Assembly (NCBI GenBank): GCA_026545765.1 | Contig: CM048840.1 | Location: 18,542,765-18,606,764 of the forward strand | Source: Plantago major | Lineage: Eukaryota; Streptophyta; Magnoliopsida; Lamiales; Plantaginaceae | Direction of reading: 5' to 3' | Length of the DNA: 64,000 nucleotides | Shown here: piece by piece, positions 23,501 to 36,235 of the stretch | Position numbering within the stretch: the first letter of the stretch is position 1 | Layout of the letters: every line of letters starts with the position of its first letter | Program-made: the position numbers and the translations under genes | Notes under the pieces: generated by a model | Seen by the model: only the letters and a program-made list of their open reading frames with translations | Database searches by the model: none | What the model was told of the DNA's origin: nothing

Positions 23501-26150
23501 CTCAGATATCTTGTTGTGAGGCGGAGACTTGGAAGTCTGGTCCTCATCAACCTTTCTTTCTTGAACCTGAGAATTAAAATTATCACAATACTTAGGAAAT
23601 TTTATCAAGAATACTTTAGATGACAAATCAGATATCTGAGAGGTCAATTACCTCCATGGGAGGCTCCGATATTTGTCTCTCAGAGACTTGTGCAGTCTCT
23701 GGAATCTTTTCTTATGATGAAGGCCTTGATGCCTCATCAGTTTCCATAGGTGCAGGGGATGTCGCAACTCTGTCCCTTTGCACTTCTACTTCTGAGTGAG
23801 CCTGTGAGTAGAAAGTATTGAGTAATTTAGAAGAAGTTTTAGTCAACCCAAGGTGAAGAATATTTATCATTGATTTTCATATACTTTCATACTGGAAGGC
23901 TCAATGATCTGTTCTTCAAAAACCTTGTTGGTTTCTGGGTTTTCTTCTAGCATTTCTGCCTTATCTTCCTCTTTCTCAGTTGGAGCCTGTTAGAAACATT
24001 CACTTAATTGGTTAAGTAAATTATCGTATAACTGAACAATGACAACTTAAGAAACATTTTATCACCTGTAGGAATGGGCTCAGTTTCTTAAGAGGTGAGG
24101 TTGATGAGACCTCTTTCTCAGTTTCTGAGGCAAGCTTTCCAGCTTCCTCTTGTCCTTGTGTTTCTAACTCAGCCTGTAACAAAGAATTTCTATAAATAAC
24201 AAGATGTACAAGCATAAAATTTGCACAAGATAAGAGTTAAACCATTCAACTACCTGATCCATGTCAGGCTGATTGGTCTCTGAAACTTGTGACCTTTCTC
24301 TACATTGGTCTTCTTGTTCCAGTATTTCTTCTTTGTTTGAAGTTTCAGGTACTTCACACCTTTCCTGAGTATGCAACTCAGTTGCCTCCCCTGGTTGATC
24401 ATTCTGAGTAGATGTCTCAGTTTGATCCCTCTCATTGAGTTGGGGAACCTGCTCTTTGCGGATTTTCTTGACATCTTGCATTCTTTGGTAATTCAAAATG
24501 GAGTTCATTTACCATTTTATCAACCACTTGTGGCTGTTGTGGTTGTTGTGTTTGTGGTTGTTGTGGTTGTCTGGAAGCAGAGGATTGGTCAGTAGAATGT
24601 TCTTCCAGATTTTTAGATGTGGCATTTTCATGAGCATCTGCCAGTACTAAATTACCGCTCATCAGGGCTTCTTGAAGTTGTGCATAAGAAACGTTCCCTG
24701 ATGAAGTGTTTGCACCAACAACCTTTGATATAGGTGCTTGTTCAGCAACCTGAGGTGTAGGTTCTTCTTCAGAAACCTTTTCACCAGTTACTATTTCAGT
24801 AACCTTAGCCCTCTTTGCTCTTTCTAGGACTTGAGAGATGACTAGTTCAGCATCTTCATCGTCAGAGCTCTCATCAGCTTTAGGAACTGATTGGTCCATA
24901 ACTCCTGCGGTTTCTGCAGATAGGGCTTGGTGTTTTTCACCACTTTTGGCAGTATTAATGAGTTCATCAGCAAGGCATTCTGCATTAGTCGCAACATTTC
25001 TGAACGCACTTTCTCTTGCTGAGTCTACTTGTGCAGTAGTTGATGATTCTTTTGCAGCATTGATGAGTTGATCTGCCTTTATCAGTTCATTAGCAAGGCC
25101 TGTAGATATCTGAGAATCGACAACCTCTTTGGGTGTGTCTTCTGATTTGCCAGCAGACTTCTTTCTTGAAGTTCTGGGCTTCTTGGTCGCAACCTTTTCT
25201 TCAGATACCTTTTAGGACTTTAAACTTCTTAGAACCTTTCTGAGACCCAGTAACCTTTTTCATCATGTTCGTATACTCATATTTGTAGAGTAGGTTACTG
25301 TTGGCGATTTCAGCCGTCTCTCTGAGCTCAATGCCAAGCTTTTCCAGCAAGTAGCATATCTTCAGACCATAGCCTACTGTGGCCTTTGGCTCAGCTAGTC
25401 CTTTGGCGATTTTAGGCTCGAAGCCTTGAATCTTCTTCACAAACTTCATGAAGGCGTACTTTCCCCAGTTAAAAGGGTTTTCCAGCCTTTTGTCTTGTTG
25501 ATTCAGCAAGAACATCATAATCCATCGTTCTTGGCTTATCTGGTCAGGACCTCCTTGTAGACCATCAAAGCATCTGTGAAGAATGCAAGCGATACATCCC
25601 GGATGAACCATCGGATATACGGTTGGGATGTCGAAGTTTGAACTCAGTGGGTGTATCTGATTTTTCAAGATCACACACGTCACTGTACAATTTGTTAACA
25701 CCTTCAAGGAGATCATCATCCTTAGTGTTTATTTCAAAATCCTTTCCAAGATTTTGAAACTCAAACAACTTACAGAAAGTTGTTAAGTCCAGAAGGATTT
25801 CCTTTCCTTGGACTAAGGTTTTAACAGACTCTATTTCAGTGCCTTCAGAAACACAGGAAATTATCCTAGAGTTGTTGTAGAATTCCAACACATCGAGTGA
25901 TGAAATTCCACTAGGGCGAGCAGATAGAAAACCCTTGATTTGTGCCTTTTCAAGCATGTCAAGAATTAGCTTTCTGTCAGCTTGGTTTTCTATTGCAGCC
26001 GTGATGTATTCCTCAACCATGGCACCACCCCAAATCATTCTGTGATTTGAAGTCCAGTGGTCAGGATTAAAATCTCCTACCAGTCGGTTGTTCACAATAA
26101 CCAACTCTGGTGCTTGCTTTTCAGCAGTACCAGTGGAGGATTGAAATTTC
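20580..26150 (-). pseudogene. Accessory region of the pol-less Sirevirus partner (fossil)
   Basis: Minus-strand blocks match the plus-strand accessory blocks at 33916-39441 from beginning (VIVNNRLVGDFNPDHWTSNH) to end (DTEMLVRTLLYDYSDDIKRF). Content is mostly hydrophilic with Ser/Glu/Lys-rich and Gln/Pro tracts; coding blocks are separated by intron-like stretches near 23.4-24.2 kb. No known domain was recognised. Retention of this region in an element that lacks pol suggests it matters to the family or was amplified with it. Confidence 0.6.
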
Positions 26151-26694
26151 AATTTGAGAACTTCGAACTTGTTTTCTTGGTTTTCTCAGTTCTGACACAG
26201 ATTTCTTCAATCAGTTGCCAGGCACCTTTCGCCGTTTTAGCACCCACGGCTTTGTATGTGCTCAGTGTCGTCGATGATGATATTCGAGCTTGACCATCCA
26301 GACGATTTCTCTTGGCATCTTAGATGTCGAGTTCTCTGGGCTTTGGTTCGTAAATAACTTGACTGGTAGATCTCCCACTTGTTGACGCATCGGTTTGTGA
26401 AGATCCTTCGCTTTGATCTCTGTCTCTACCAATAGAAACCTCCATGACTTGTTTGAGTTGTTGAATGACAATTGGGCCATTCTTTATCACTTCGATCATT
26501 TCGTCACTTATGGCTTCATGGTGGAGCATCATGTTATTTTTCCATTTCTCGTAATTCTTTGGTTTGAGAACGGGTGCATCACTCAGAGACATTCCTGCAC
26601 ACTTAACACACAAATTAAATAGTCCTCGAAAATGGACAAAGTTCCTTCACCTATCTGGGGATCTAGGTTGATCGGTCTGAAGGTGGTGAACCTC

Positions 26695-26709
26695 TGCTCT
26701 GATACCACT
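26695..26709 (-). other. Primer binding site, initiator-Met tRNA type (Sirevirus partner)
   Basis: The minus strand reads AGTGGTATCAGAGCA directly after the LTR end ...GGACCAACA. TGGTATCAGAGC complements the 3' end of plant initiator methionine tRNA, the usual primer for copia elements. It sets the direction of the partner element. Confidence 0.85.
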
Positions 26710-28382
26710 TGTTGGTCCGGATAACGGCAAAGTAAAAGACTAGAAGGGGGGGTAAATAGTCTTTTAAAACTTTTGTCGATAAAAACTATTTCTCAGATAT
26801 CTGAGTAGATATCTGATACTTAGAATCAGAGCGCGAAAGACTTAAGATAGATAAGTGCAGAAACAGTTAAAGTGTGTGTGTGTGTTCTTTGAAATGTAAA
26901 TCTGAAGGTAAATAACACAGAAGTATAGTGGTATCTGGAGGTGGCGTAATCCTCCAACTAATCCACTTCGGTCTTCGAGACCTAGAATTCACTAGAATAG
27001 ATAATTGAGTTCTCCTTACAAAATCCTATTCTAAGATTCCTTTAAACAAATGGTTCCCAACCAAATGTTCCCCCGAGTTGTTCCCGCTTTCTCGGCCAGT
27101 ACTTCTGTACTAAAACCTTTTGAGTTATTCCTAGCTTCCCAGCTAAGTACTTCCTATACTCGATAACCTTGGAGTTATTCCTAGTTTCCCAAATCAAGTA
27201 CTTCCTATACTCCGGTAACCTTGGAGTTATTCACGATTTTCAAACTAAGTACTTCATGCCACTCCATGATTATGGTGTTGGTTTGGTTTGAGTTGTCGGA
27301 TGAGCTTCTTTAATAACTTATTGAGTTATTGAGATAGCTCTGTGAATCAAGTATACTTAATACACTTTTCAATGTATGGTATCTTGTTCTTTTCTTGACC
27401 AAGTCTTACATAAGTGTTCAAGAGAATGAATCCCAGATACTTGATCTTTCGTTTCAACTCTTTCACAGATAGCTGTGCTTGTTTAGGATCAGGACACTTA
27501 GAACTTTAGTGCTACTTAAGATCAAGAGCTTTGGTATGTAGCGAAGCTTTGAGGATAGGTAATTTGCTTTGAGAGAATAAGATGTTGATGAGTTACGTGT
27601 TTCGTCGTATCTTCTCAAGCTGTCTAAGTGTTGATATTTATAGATGAATTTGAGTGCCGTTTGAATAGTATCCGTTAGGCTCAAATTCAAACTATTGATA
27701 TCTGTGTATAGTACTGTAGCAGGCTTTGTCTTCTTCTTCAGAAACAGCCGTTGCTTTTGTTCAGACATCTCTGTCCGTGCATTAAATGCATTGTACTATA
27801 CTTTGTCCTGTAGTGTCAACGGAACTATGCTTTGTATCAGAAACTAGTATTATCTGATTCTTTGCACGTCCTTATCTTCAATCTTCAGATACCACTTTTA
27901 TTGAAACAACTTTGTTTGCAATATATATATTTCTATTTCAGAAATGTGGTTAAAGCTCAAGGTATCGAGAATAGATATCATGGACACTTTCCTTGTTTTC
28001 AGATAGACCTTTCATTTCTCAGATATCTCTTGTGACACAGTTTGTTTAAAAACTATTTGTGTCTTCAAGATATCTGGCTAAGGTATCTGAGAAACTGTTT
28101 CAGTAATCTTGTGCAGTTTCTTCAAGTCTTCAATGTCGTTGAGCTTGTTCTGCTTGGATGTCTTCTTCTTGGTCTTCTCTTCATAAAATAAAAATTACAT
28201 TTTGAGACCTAACATCCTATACGAGATTAGCTAGACTATCATACTTAGTGGGTTTCCTCTTTTACAATGTTCAAGTGAACCAAGAGTACTAATCACCTTT
28301 CTAGGACTAAGATAAGTCATCATGTTGCTGATCAAAATCTAAACAGATATTTCTAACAAAATATCTAACAAATTTCCTAACA
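26710..28382 (-). repeat. Sirevirus 5' LTR of the inverted partner
   Basis: The LTR is 1673 bases, reading TGTTAGGAAATTTG to GGACCAACA on the minus strand. A TATAAATA (minus strand, 27635-27642) sits at the place equivalent to 40549-40556 in the other LTR and is the likely promoter. The two LTRs are highly alike over the stretches compared. Confidence 0.9.
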
Positions 28383-31300
28383 AGAAAGAAAATCCAAACT
28401 CAACTGGATGGTCTAGACTATGAGACAGATTCTGAAGATGACAATTCAGATGACTCAATCTTACCTTCACCAGAACTATGTGGAGTTACTCATGATATAA
28501 TCGACTTCGGCCTCAAGAAGAATGAAATGTGTGGAGTTCTTTGAGATTGACATCAGGACATCTCTAACATAGAAATCATCTTATGGCTGATGAGGTAACA
28601 CATACTTCTTGTTATACTTATGAAAGTGATGAAGAAGAAATAAAAGATCTAGAAAATCTCAGGAAAGATCTTGACATCTATGAAAGAGAATTTCTAATGA
28701 TCCGAGCTAGAGCCGAAAATCTTGAAGAAGAAAAGAATTCTCTTGCAAAGGAAAATTCTCAATTAGTTAAGATATCTGAGAAAAAGGATGCTGAAAATGC
28801 ATTTCTCAAAGCTCAGATATCTGAGACTGAAAAGTCACATAAAGAAGCAATGGCTGAATTACGAAAGAAATATGAAGATCTTCTTTCTGAAAACACGGAA
28901 CTCAAAAAGAAAGAATTATCTTTTCAATCCTATGCCAAAGCTAGTGACACTCTTACTGAAGTACAATCTTACTTAAGAGATCCTTCAGAAAAGAAAGGAC
29001 TTGAAATTTGAATACACGAATGATTGTTCTATCACTCTGAATAAGAGTGAGGAAAGAAGAACATTTGTAAGTACTCGACAAGATGGTTCCCATGCAATCT
29101 ATAGTATCGGTCGGAGGGCGAAGATTGTTGACAAAGGAAAGGCGATTGACTAAACCTTTGTGGGAAAAACAAGTCAAAAATAAAAGCGATGGGCACGTCT
29201 CGAAAAGAAGCACAACAACGAAAAGTGTAAACACCAGCGATGCTATGTCTCTCAAAAGGGTAGAATTGCGGGAGGCGGCAAATTCTCTCATGTCACTTTC
29301 TGGAAAGAAATTGGATCATCCGGAGACTAGCAAAAGGCTTTGAGAAAAGATCTCGAGATAGCTTCAAGTGCTCAAGCGGTATTGGCTATAAAGGCATCGG
29401 AAACAACTTTCTCATGAATACAAACAAGAGCAAGAACGATGGCTAAAGGCTAGAATTGCTCAAAGCAATTATCGAAGTGGAAGTTGAATCAAGCCTTTGA
29501 AAATCAGATGCGGGGCTAGAAGAAATCGCAAGGAAAGCTAAGTTCTTTGAAAAGCAAACTCGAAACTGACAGTGTCTGAAAGCACCAAATGGAGCACCTA
29601 GGAACACACCGAGGAAGAAAATAATTCTTAATAATGATAATCATTCAATCGAATTCCTCCTTATGTTCTATCGGACAAAAGAATGTTCCAAGGAAATTCA
29701 TTCAAAAATGGATTCCTACTGGAAGATTGTTTAGTCCTGATGGTTCAAAATGTAAATTGAGAACCTAATCTCCTATTCCCTGTTATGTGCAGAATGATTC
29801 CTGGACTAAAGCACAATGGTTGTTTGATAGTGGATCACGCGAAAGCACATGACGGAGACAAAGCAAATGGTCGATTACAAAGCTTGCAACACGGACCGGA
29901 TATCAGTTCTTGGAGGAGAATTAAATCCTCTCTGGGATTTGGCAGCGTCAAATTGAGAACATTAACAATCACGGCGTATTACATGTTAAGGATTTGAAAT
30001 ATAATCTATTTAGCATGAGCGGTTTGCGGACAAAGGTTTTACTATAAAATTCAAAGCAAAATCTCGCAAACTAATTGACAATGAGTCAAGCAGGCGGTCT
30101 TGGTTGCTTTCGGCGGAAAGGCGATCTTTATGTTGCCGATTAACATCTGCTACAAGCGAAGAATGTCTCATGGTGAGTCAATCTGGTGCATACGGAAACC
30201 TTTGGTTATGGCACAAAAGAATGAGTCACTTGAACTTCAAAACTCTGAACAAACTTGCGAAAGAGTTAGTGGTTGGCCTTCCCAAAGCGTCTTTCGAGAA
30301 AGGATGATATATATTACGCATGTCGGATGGAAACAATCAAAATCTCTTTCAAGTCCAAAACTAGACACTCTAGTATTAGACCACTGCAACTACTACATAT
30401 GGATCTTTTGAATCATACGTAACTAGTTATGCGAGGAAAGAAGTATGGTACGGTTGTTGTAGATGACTTCTCAAGATTCACTTGGGTTGTCTTTACGAAA
30501 CACAAATCGGCGCCTTGGTGGAGATACCAAACTTCTTTGAAAAAGCTTGAAGTCATGAAAAATGACAAGGTATCTGCAATCGAGCAGACCATAGTCTTGA
30601 GTTTGTCGACGATTACATAAAGGAGTTTTGTACTGCAAAGGTATACAACACCAACTTTCCTCTGTAAGAACACCTCAACAAAATGGTGTTGCAGAAAGGA
30701 AAAACAGAACCCTTAAAGAAGCTGCAAGGACGATGCTAGCTGACACTGAAATAAGTGAAATTTATTGGGTTGAAGCTGTAAACACAACCTGCTATATTCA
30801 GAATAGATGTTTGATAAACAAACACCATGACAAGACCCCTTATGAAATCTTGGTTGGTAGACCCCCTAATATCAAACATCTGAGAGTATTTGGTTGTAGA
30901 TGTTTTGTTCTAAACAATGGAAAAGATTATCTGAGAACATTTCAACCAAAGGCAGATGAAAGTGTATTTCTTGGCTATTCCACGAATAGCAAAGCCTACA
31001 GAATTTACAACAAAAGAACAAAGAAAATTGAAGAATCAGTTCATGTTGTATTCTATGAAGGAAGCAAGAAAACACCTCCTAATGATGAACTCTCAGAAAG
31101 GTTCAAAGAACTAATGTTGAGGATTACGAAGAAGAATCCTCAGAAAGAAGAAACATCATTACGGAAAGTGAGGATGACTCTGACGTAGAAAAGCATGAAG
31201 TGCCTAGTAACAACAAGATGACTCACAAACATGATGAAGAATTTCCTATGAAACTTCCAGAAATGGAAACTGAAGATGTTCATCATGAAGCTTCTGGAAG

Positions 31301-33126
31301 TAATCTCTATGAAAGACATGTTCCAGATAGCTCAAACGCTGAACAAGTGTCAGACATTAATTGCCCTTCTGAGGAGCAAAATGTCTTAGATACTGAAAAA
31401 GTATCAAATCAAAATCCTAGTGATTCACATTCAAATCATTTGGATATTGATCCTACTAGCACTAGACCTATGATGAGATGGATCAAGGATCATCTTGCAA
31501 AAGATGTGATTGGACCAATTAATCAAGGTGTTAGGACTAGGAGAGCAATAGCTGAAAATGCTAATTCTCTCTTTGGATGTTTCATCTCAAATATTGAACC
31601 CAAAAATATAGAAGAAGCATTAGGAGACCAAGACTGGATCTCTGCAATGCAAGAAGAGTTGGATCAATTTGAGAGAAACAAAGTCTGGAAATTAGTTCCA
31701 TTCGTGGAAGGAATATCTGTGATTGGAACTAAATGGGTTTTCAGAAACAAAATGAATGAATCTGGTGAAATAACCAGAAACAAAGCAAGATTGGTTGCCA
31801 AGGGATTTACCCAGACTGAAGGCTTAGATTTTGATGAGTCATATGCAGGTTGCATTGGATGCAATAAGACTCTTTCTAGCCTTTGCAGCTCATAAAGATT
31901 TTAAAGTTTATCAGATGGATGTCAAAAGTGCATTCTTGAACGGTGAACTTGCAGAAGAAGTTTATGTTGAGCAACCACCTGGCTTTGAAGTTTCCTCAGA
32001 AAGTAGAATCGTCTATAAACTACAGAAAGCTCTGTATGGACTGAAACAGGCTCCAAGAGCATGGTATGACACTTTGGCCAAATACCTTCTGGAAAGTGGT
32101 TTCAAGAAAGGTGAAGTTGATAAAACTTTATTTACCTTAAACCATGATGGGAAACTACTCTTAGTTCAAGTATATGTTGATGACATCATATTTGGATCTA
32201 AGGACAAGCAACTTTGTAATGACTTTGCAAATCTCATGAAAAGCAAGTTTGAGATGAGCATGATGGGAGAAATGAATTATTTTCTAGGATTGCAAGTCAA
32301 GCAACTCAATGATGGAATATTCATTAGTCAAACAAAGTATGCAAAAGATATGCTCACAAAATTCAATCTTAAGCCTTCTGAAAAGAATGCTAAGATACCT
32401 ATGAGCATTGGAACCAAAATGACCTATACTGAATCAGACAAGAGTGTTGAAGAACATAAGTATAGGAAATTGATAGGTTCACTACTTTACCTCACTGCAA
32501 GTAGACCTGATATTCAATACGCCGTTGGAGTGTGTGCTAGATTTCAGACAAATCCGATGCAAACACACTACAACATTGCTATGAAAATATTAAGGTATGT
32601 AAAAGGTACAGTAGATGTAGGATTGTGGTATCCTAAAGAAAGCGGATTGAGTTTAGCTGGGTACTCAGACGCTGATTATGTTGGATCACTGCTTGATAGG
32701 AAAAGCACCTCAGGAATTTGTCAGTTTCTGGGTACCAGACTTATCTCATGGTTTAGCAAGAAGCAAAACTCAATTGCAACATCCACCACAGAGGCTGAAT
32801 ATATTGCTGCTGGTTGTTGTGCAACACAAATTCTGTGGATACAACAACAACTTAAAGACTATGGACTCAGTGAAGAGAAAACTCCCATTTTCTGTGACAA
32901 CACAAGTTCTATTGCAATTACACAGAATCCTAAATTTCATGCCAGAACAAAGCATATTGATGTTAGACATCACTTCATTAGAGACCATGTTGAAAGTGGC
33001 AATATAGAGATACTCAAGATTGGCACTGAAGACCAACTTGCAGATATCTTCACTAAGCCACTACAGGAAAGTAGATTCTTAGCCTTAAGACATAGTCTTG
33101 GACTAATGGAACTACTAATGAACTGA
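28383..33126 (+). pseudogene. gag-pol of the Sirevirus composite (fossil)
   Basis: Plus-strand blocks: a gag C-terminal coiled-coil part (28583-29011, heptad-rich, e.g. LEEEKNSLAKENSQL), a degraded protease/integrase front (29.8-30.6 kb, with LWHKRMSHLNFKTL and VVVDDFSRFTWVVF), an integrase part (30628-31188, TPQQNGVAERKNRTLKEAAR), then reverse transcriptase and RNase H (31.5-33.1 kb) with [12 protein letters not shown], the catalytic [10 protein letters not shown] and STTEAEYIA. The long reverse transcriptase/RNase H frame at 31831-33126 is well kept. The long gag coiled coil and the region after pol fit Sireviruses. Several breaks exist, mainly in the first half. Confidence 0.85.
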
Positions 33127-33915
33127 AAGAGTTCAGGAATCTGGAACAGGCATCCAGAGAAGAGGTATCAGAGCGGGCATCGAGAGAAGAGAAAGAGAAA
33201 TGCAGAGCGGGTATCCGAGTGAAAAAAGGCTAAAGAGCAAAAGGCGACTTAAGATCTACGAAGCAGGAACTCGGATATAGAATCACTCTATAAATGGTGA
33301 ACACAAAGGAGAATAGTACAACTATCTGCAGTCAACTACTCTCTTGAAATTCGCATTTTTTTCTATCTTGATGAAAAACTTGGAAAAATCCGAAGTATAA
33401 GACAGATTCAGATGCAAACAGTGTTCTTAGTCATACACAAACGTGATTCAGATAGCTAATAGCCAAAATTCATTAAATGGGCACAATTACACTTGTTGAT
33501 TGTGATCATTGCTGAAGAAGCAATGGTGACCCTTGATGAAATTAAGCGATTGATCTATACGGTGGAAATTAATTCACAGTAAATAGTGGACTGTAAAAAT
33601 TTTGACAAAGCCCACTTTGCATTTAATGTCGAACTAGCTTTTGCTCACGCCTGCTTGCAAATCACAGATACGTACACACAAAATCAATTTGTATGTATTT
33701 GTCTGTTGAGATTCTATTGCTATATATATAGGATTTTGGCAAAAGAAATCACTTTCTCCTAATTCAAAATTCAGACTTACACAAAAATAGCAAAACCTTC
33801 TCTTGATTCTCTGCAAATCTTCTACAATCTCTGCAAATCCAGTTAAGTTTTTACGCAAGAATTACTAAATCAAATCTCTTTCAAACACCAATCCAAATCT
33901 ACACTATATAAAGAG
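33127..33915 (+). other. Spacer between pol and accessory region
   Basis: No convincing coding frame. It includes a TATA-like ATATATATAGG near 33721, about 195 bases before the accessory ATG at 33916, and a CT/CA-rich leader, which could be a promoter for a separate accessory transcript. Activity is inferred only. Confidence 0.4.
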
Positions 33916-36167
33916 ATGGCCCCAAAGAATTCTTCTACACTGAAATCTCAATCCTCCACTGGTACTGCTGAAAAGCAAGCACCAGAGTTGGTTATTGTGA
34001 ACAACCGACTGGTAGGAGATTTTAATCCTGACCATTGGACTTCAAATCACAGAATGATTTGGGGTGGTGCCATGGTTGAGGAATACCTCACGGCTGCAAT
34101 TGAAAACCAAGCCGTGAAGCGATTCTTGACATGCTTGAAAAGGCACAAATCAAGGGTTTTCTATCTTCGCCAAGTGGAATTTCATCACTCGATGTGTTGG
34201 AATTCTACAACAACTCGAGATAATTTCTGTGTTTACGAAACCTTTGCAATAGTGTCTGTCAAAACCTCGATCAGGAAAGGAAATCATACGGACTTAACAA
34301 CTTTCGTAAGTTGTTTGAGTTTCAAAATCTTGGAAAGGATTTTGAAATAAACACCAGGACGATGATCTCCTTGAAGGTGTTAAAGAAGCATGCGATGGCG
34401 TATGTGATCTTGAAAATCGATACACCCATTGAGATCAAGCTTCGACATCGAACCCGGACATCGATGGTTCCTTTGGGATGTATTGGCTTGCATTCTTCAC
34501 GGATGCTTTGATGGTCTACAAGGAGGTGCTGACCGGATAAGCGAAGCGATGGATCATGATGTTCTTCTTTGAATCAACAAGTAAAAGCAATTTGGAAAAC
34601 CTTATGGCAGGGGATAATGCGCCTTCATGAAGTTTGTGAAGAAGATTCAAGGCTTGAGCCTAAAATCGCCAAAGGACTAGCTGAGCGAAAGGCCACGATG
34701 GCTATAGTGCGAAGATATGCTACTTCTTTGGAGAAGCTTGGCATTGAGCTCGAGAGGCAATTTGAAATAGCCAATGATAACCTACTCTACAAATATGAGT
34801 ATACAAACTTGTTGAAAAAGGTTACTGGGTCTCAGAAAGGTTCTAAGAAGCGAAAGTCTGAAAAGGTATCTGAAGAAAAGGTTGCGACCAAGAAGCCCAG
34901 AACTTCAAGAAAGAAGTCTGCTGGCAAATCAAAAGACATACCCATTGAGGTTGTCGATTCTCAGATATCTGCAGGCATTGCCAATGAACTGATAAAGGCA
35001 GATGAACTCATCAATGCTGCAAAAGTGTTATCAACTACTGAACAAGTAGACTCAGCAAGAGAAAGTGCTTTCAGAAATGTGAAGACTATTGCAGAAAGCC
35101 TTGCTGATGAACTCATAAATGCTGCCAAAAGTGGTGAAAAACACCAAGCCCTATCTGCAGAAACCGCAGGAGTAATGGACCAATCAGTTCCTAATGCTGA
35201 TGAGAGCTCTGACGATGAAGATGAGAAGCTAGTCATCTCTCAAGTCCTAGAAAGAACAAAAAGGGCTAAGGTTACTGAAATAGTAACTGGTGAAAAGGTT
35301 TCTGAAGAAAAACCTACACCTCAGGTTGCTGAACAAGCACCTATAGCAAAGGTTGTTGGTGCAAACACTTCATCAGGGAACGTTTCTTACGCACAACTTC
35401 AAAAAGCCCTGATGAGTGGTATTTTAGTCTTTGGCGAATCTTGATGGAATCGCCACATCTAAAAATCTGGAAGAACACTCTACTGACCAATCTTCTGCTT
35501 CCAGACAACCACAACAACCACAACCACAACAGCCACAAGTGGTTGATGAAATGGTAAATGAACTCCATTTTGAATTACCAGCAATGCAGTATGCTGAAGA
35601 AAATCCTGCAAAAGAGCAGGTTCCCCAACTCAATGAGAGGGATCAAACTGAGACATCTACTCAGAATGATCAACCAGGGGAGGCAACTGAGTTGCACACT
35701 CAGGAAAGGTGTGAAGTACCTGAAACTTCAAATAAATAAGTGTTACTGGAACAAGAAGACCAAAGTATAGAAGGGTCACGAGTTTCAGAGACCAATCAGC
35801 CTGACATGGATCAGGTAGCTGAATGGTTTAACTCTCATCTTGTGAAACTTTATGCTTATATATATCTTGTTACTTATAAAATTTCTTTGTTACAGGCTGA
35901 GTTAGAAACACAGAAACAAGAGGAAGCTGGGAAGCTTGCCTCAGAAACTGAGAAGGAGGTTCCCCCAACCTCACCTCTTAAGAAATCTGAGCCTGTGCCA
36001 CAGGTGATAAATTGATTCTTAAGATAACACTTTTCAGTCATATGTTCATGTGCTTAAAGTAAATGTTTCTAACAGGCTCCAACTGAGAAAGAGGAAGATA
36101 AGGCAGAAATGCCAGAAAAGAACCCAGAAACCAACAAGGTTTCTGAAGAACACATCATTGAGCCTTC

Positions 36168-36235
<68 letters not shown>

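Larger units (their letters stand above)
20161..28382 (-). mobile_element. Pol-less Sirevirus partner element, inverted inside the composite (fossil)
   Basis: On the minus strand: LTR 26710-28382, primer site 26695-26709, a gag N-terminal block (about 26320-26613, e.g. LKPKNYEKWKNNMMLHHEA), then directly the accessory region (about 20580-26150), a polypurine-type stretch and a short LTR piece near 20161-20216. No protease, integrase or reverse transcriptase is present, so it is a non-autonomous type that would depend on a pol-bearing relative. Its accessory region mirrors 33916-39441 in the same order. Broken. Confidence 0.75.

Noticed and set aside
24371-24595. Val-rich 74-codon frame
   Set aside because: It is the complement of a Gln/Pro repeat in the accessory region; low complexity, no function implied.
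26695-26709. tRNA-Met-like sequence
   Set aside because: Only the 3' complement of the tRNA is present, next to LTR ends; it is a primer binding site and not a tRNA gene. The same holds at 43308.
31831-33126. Well-kept reverse transcriptase/RNase H frame as a host gene
   Set aside because: Clear copia pol motifs and position inside the Sirevirus composite; part of the fossil element.
36169-36231. CRISPR-like or tandem gene repeat
   Set aside because: It is a plain TA microsatellite; no spaced direct repeats were seen anywhere in the window.
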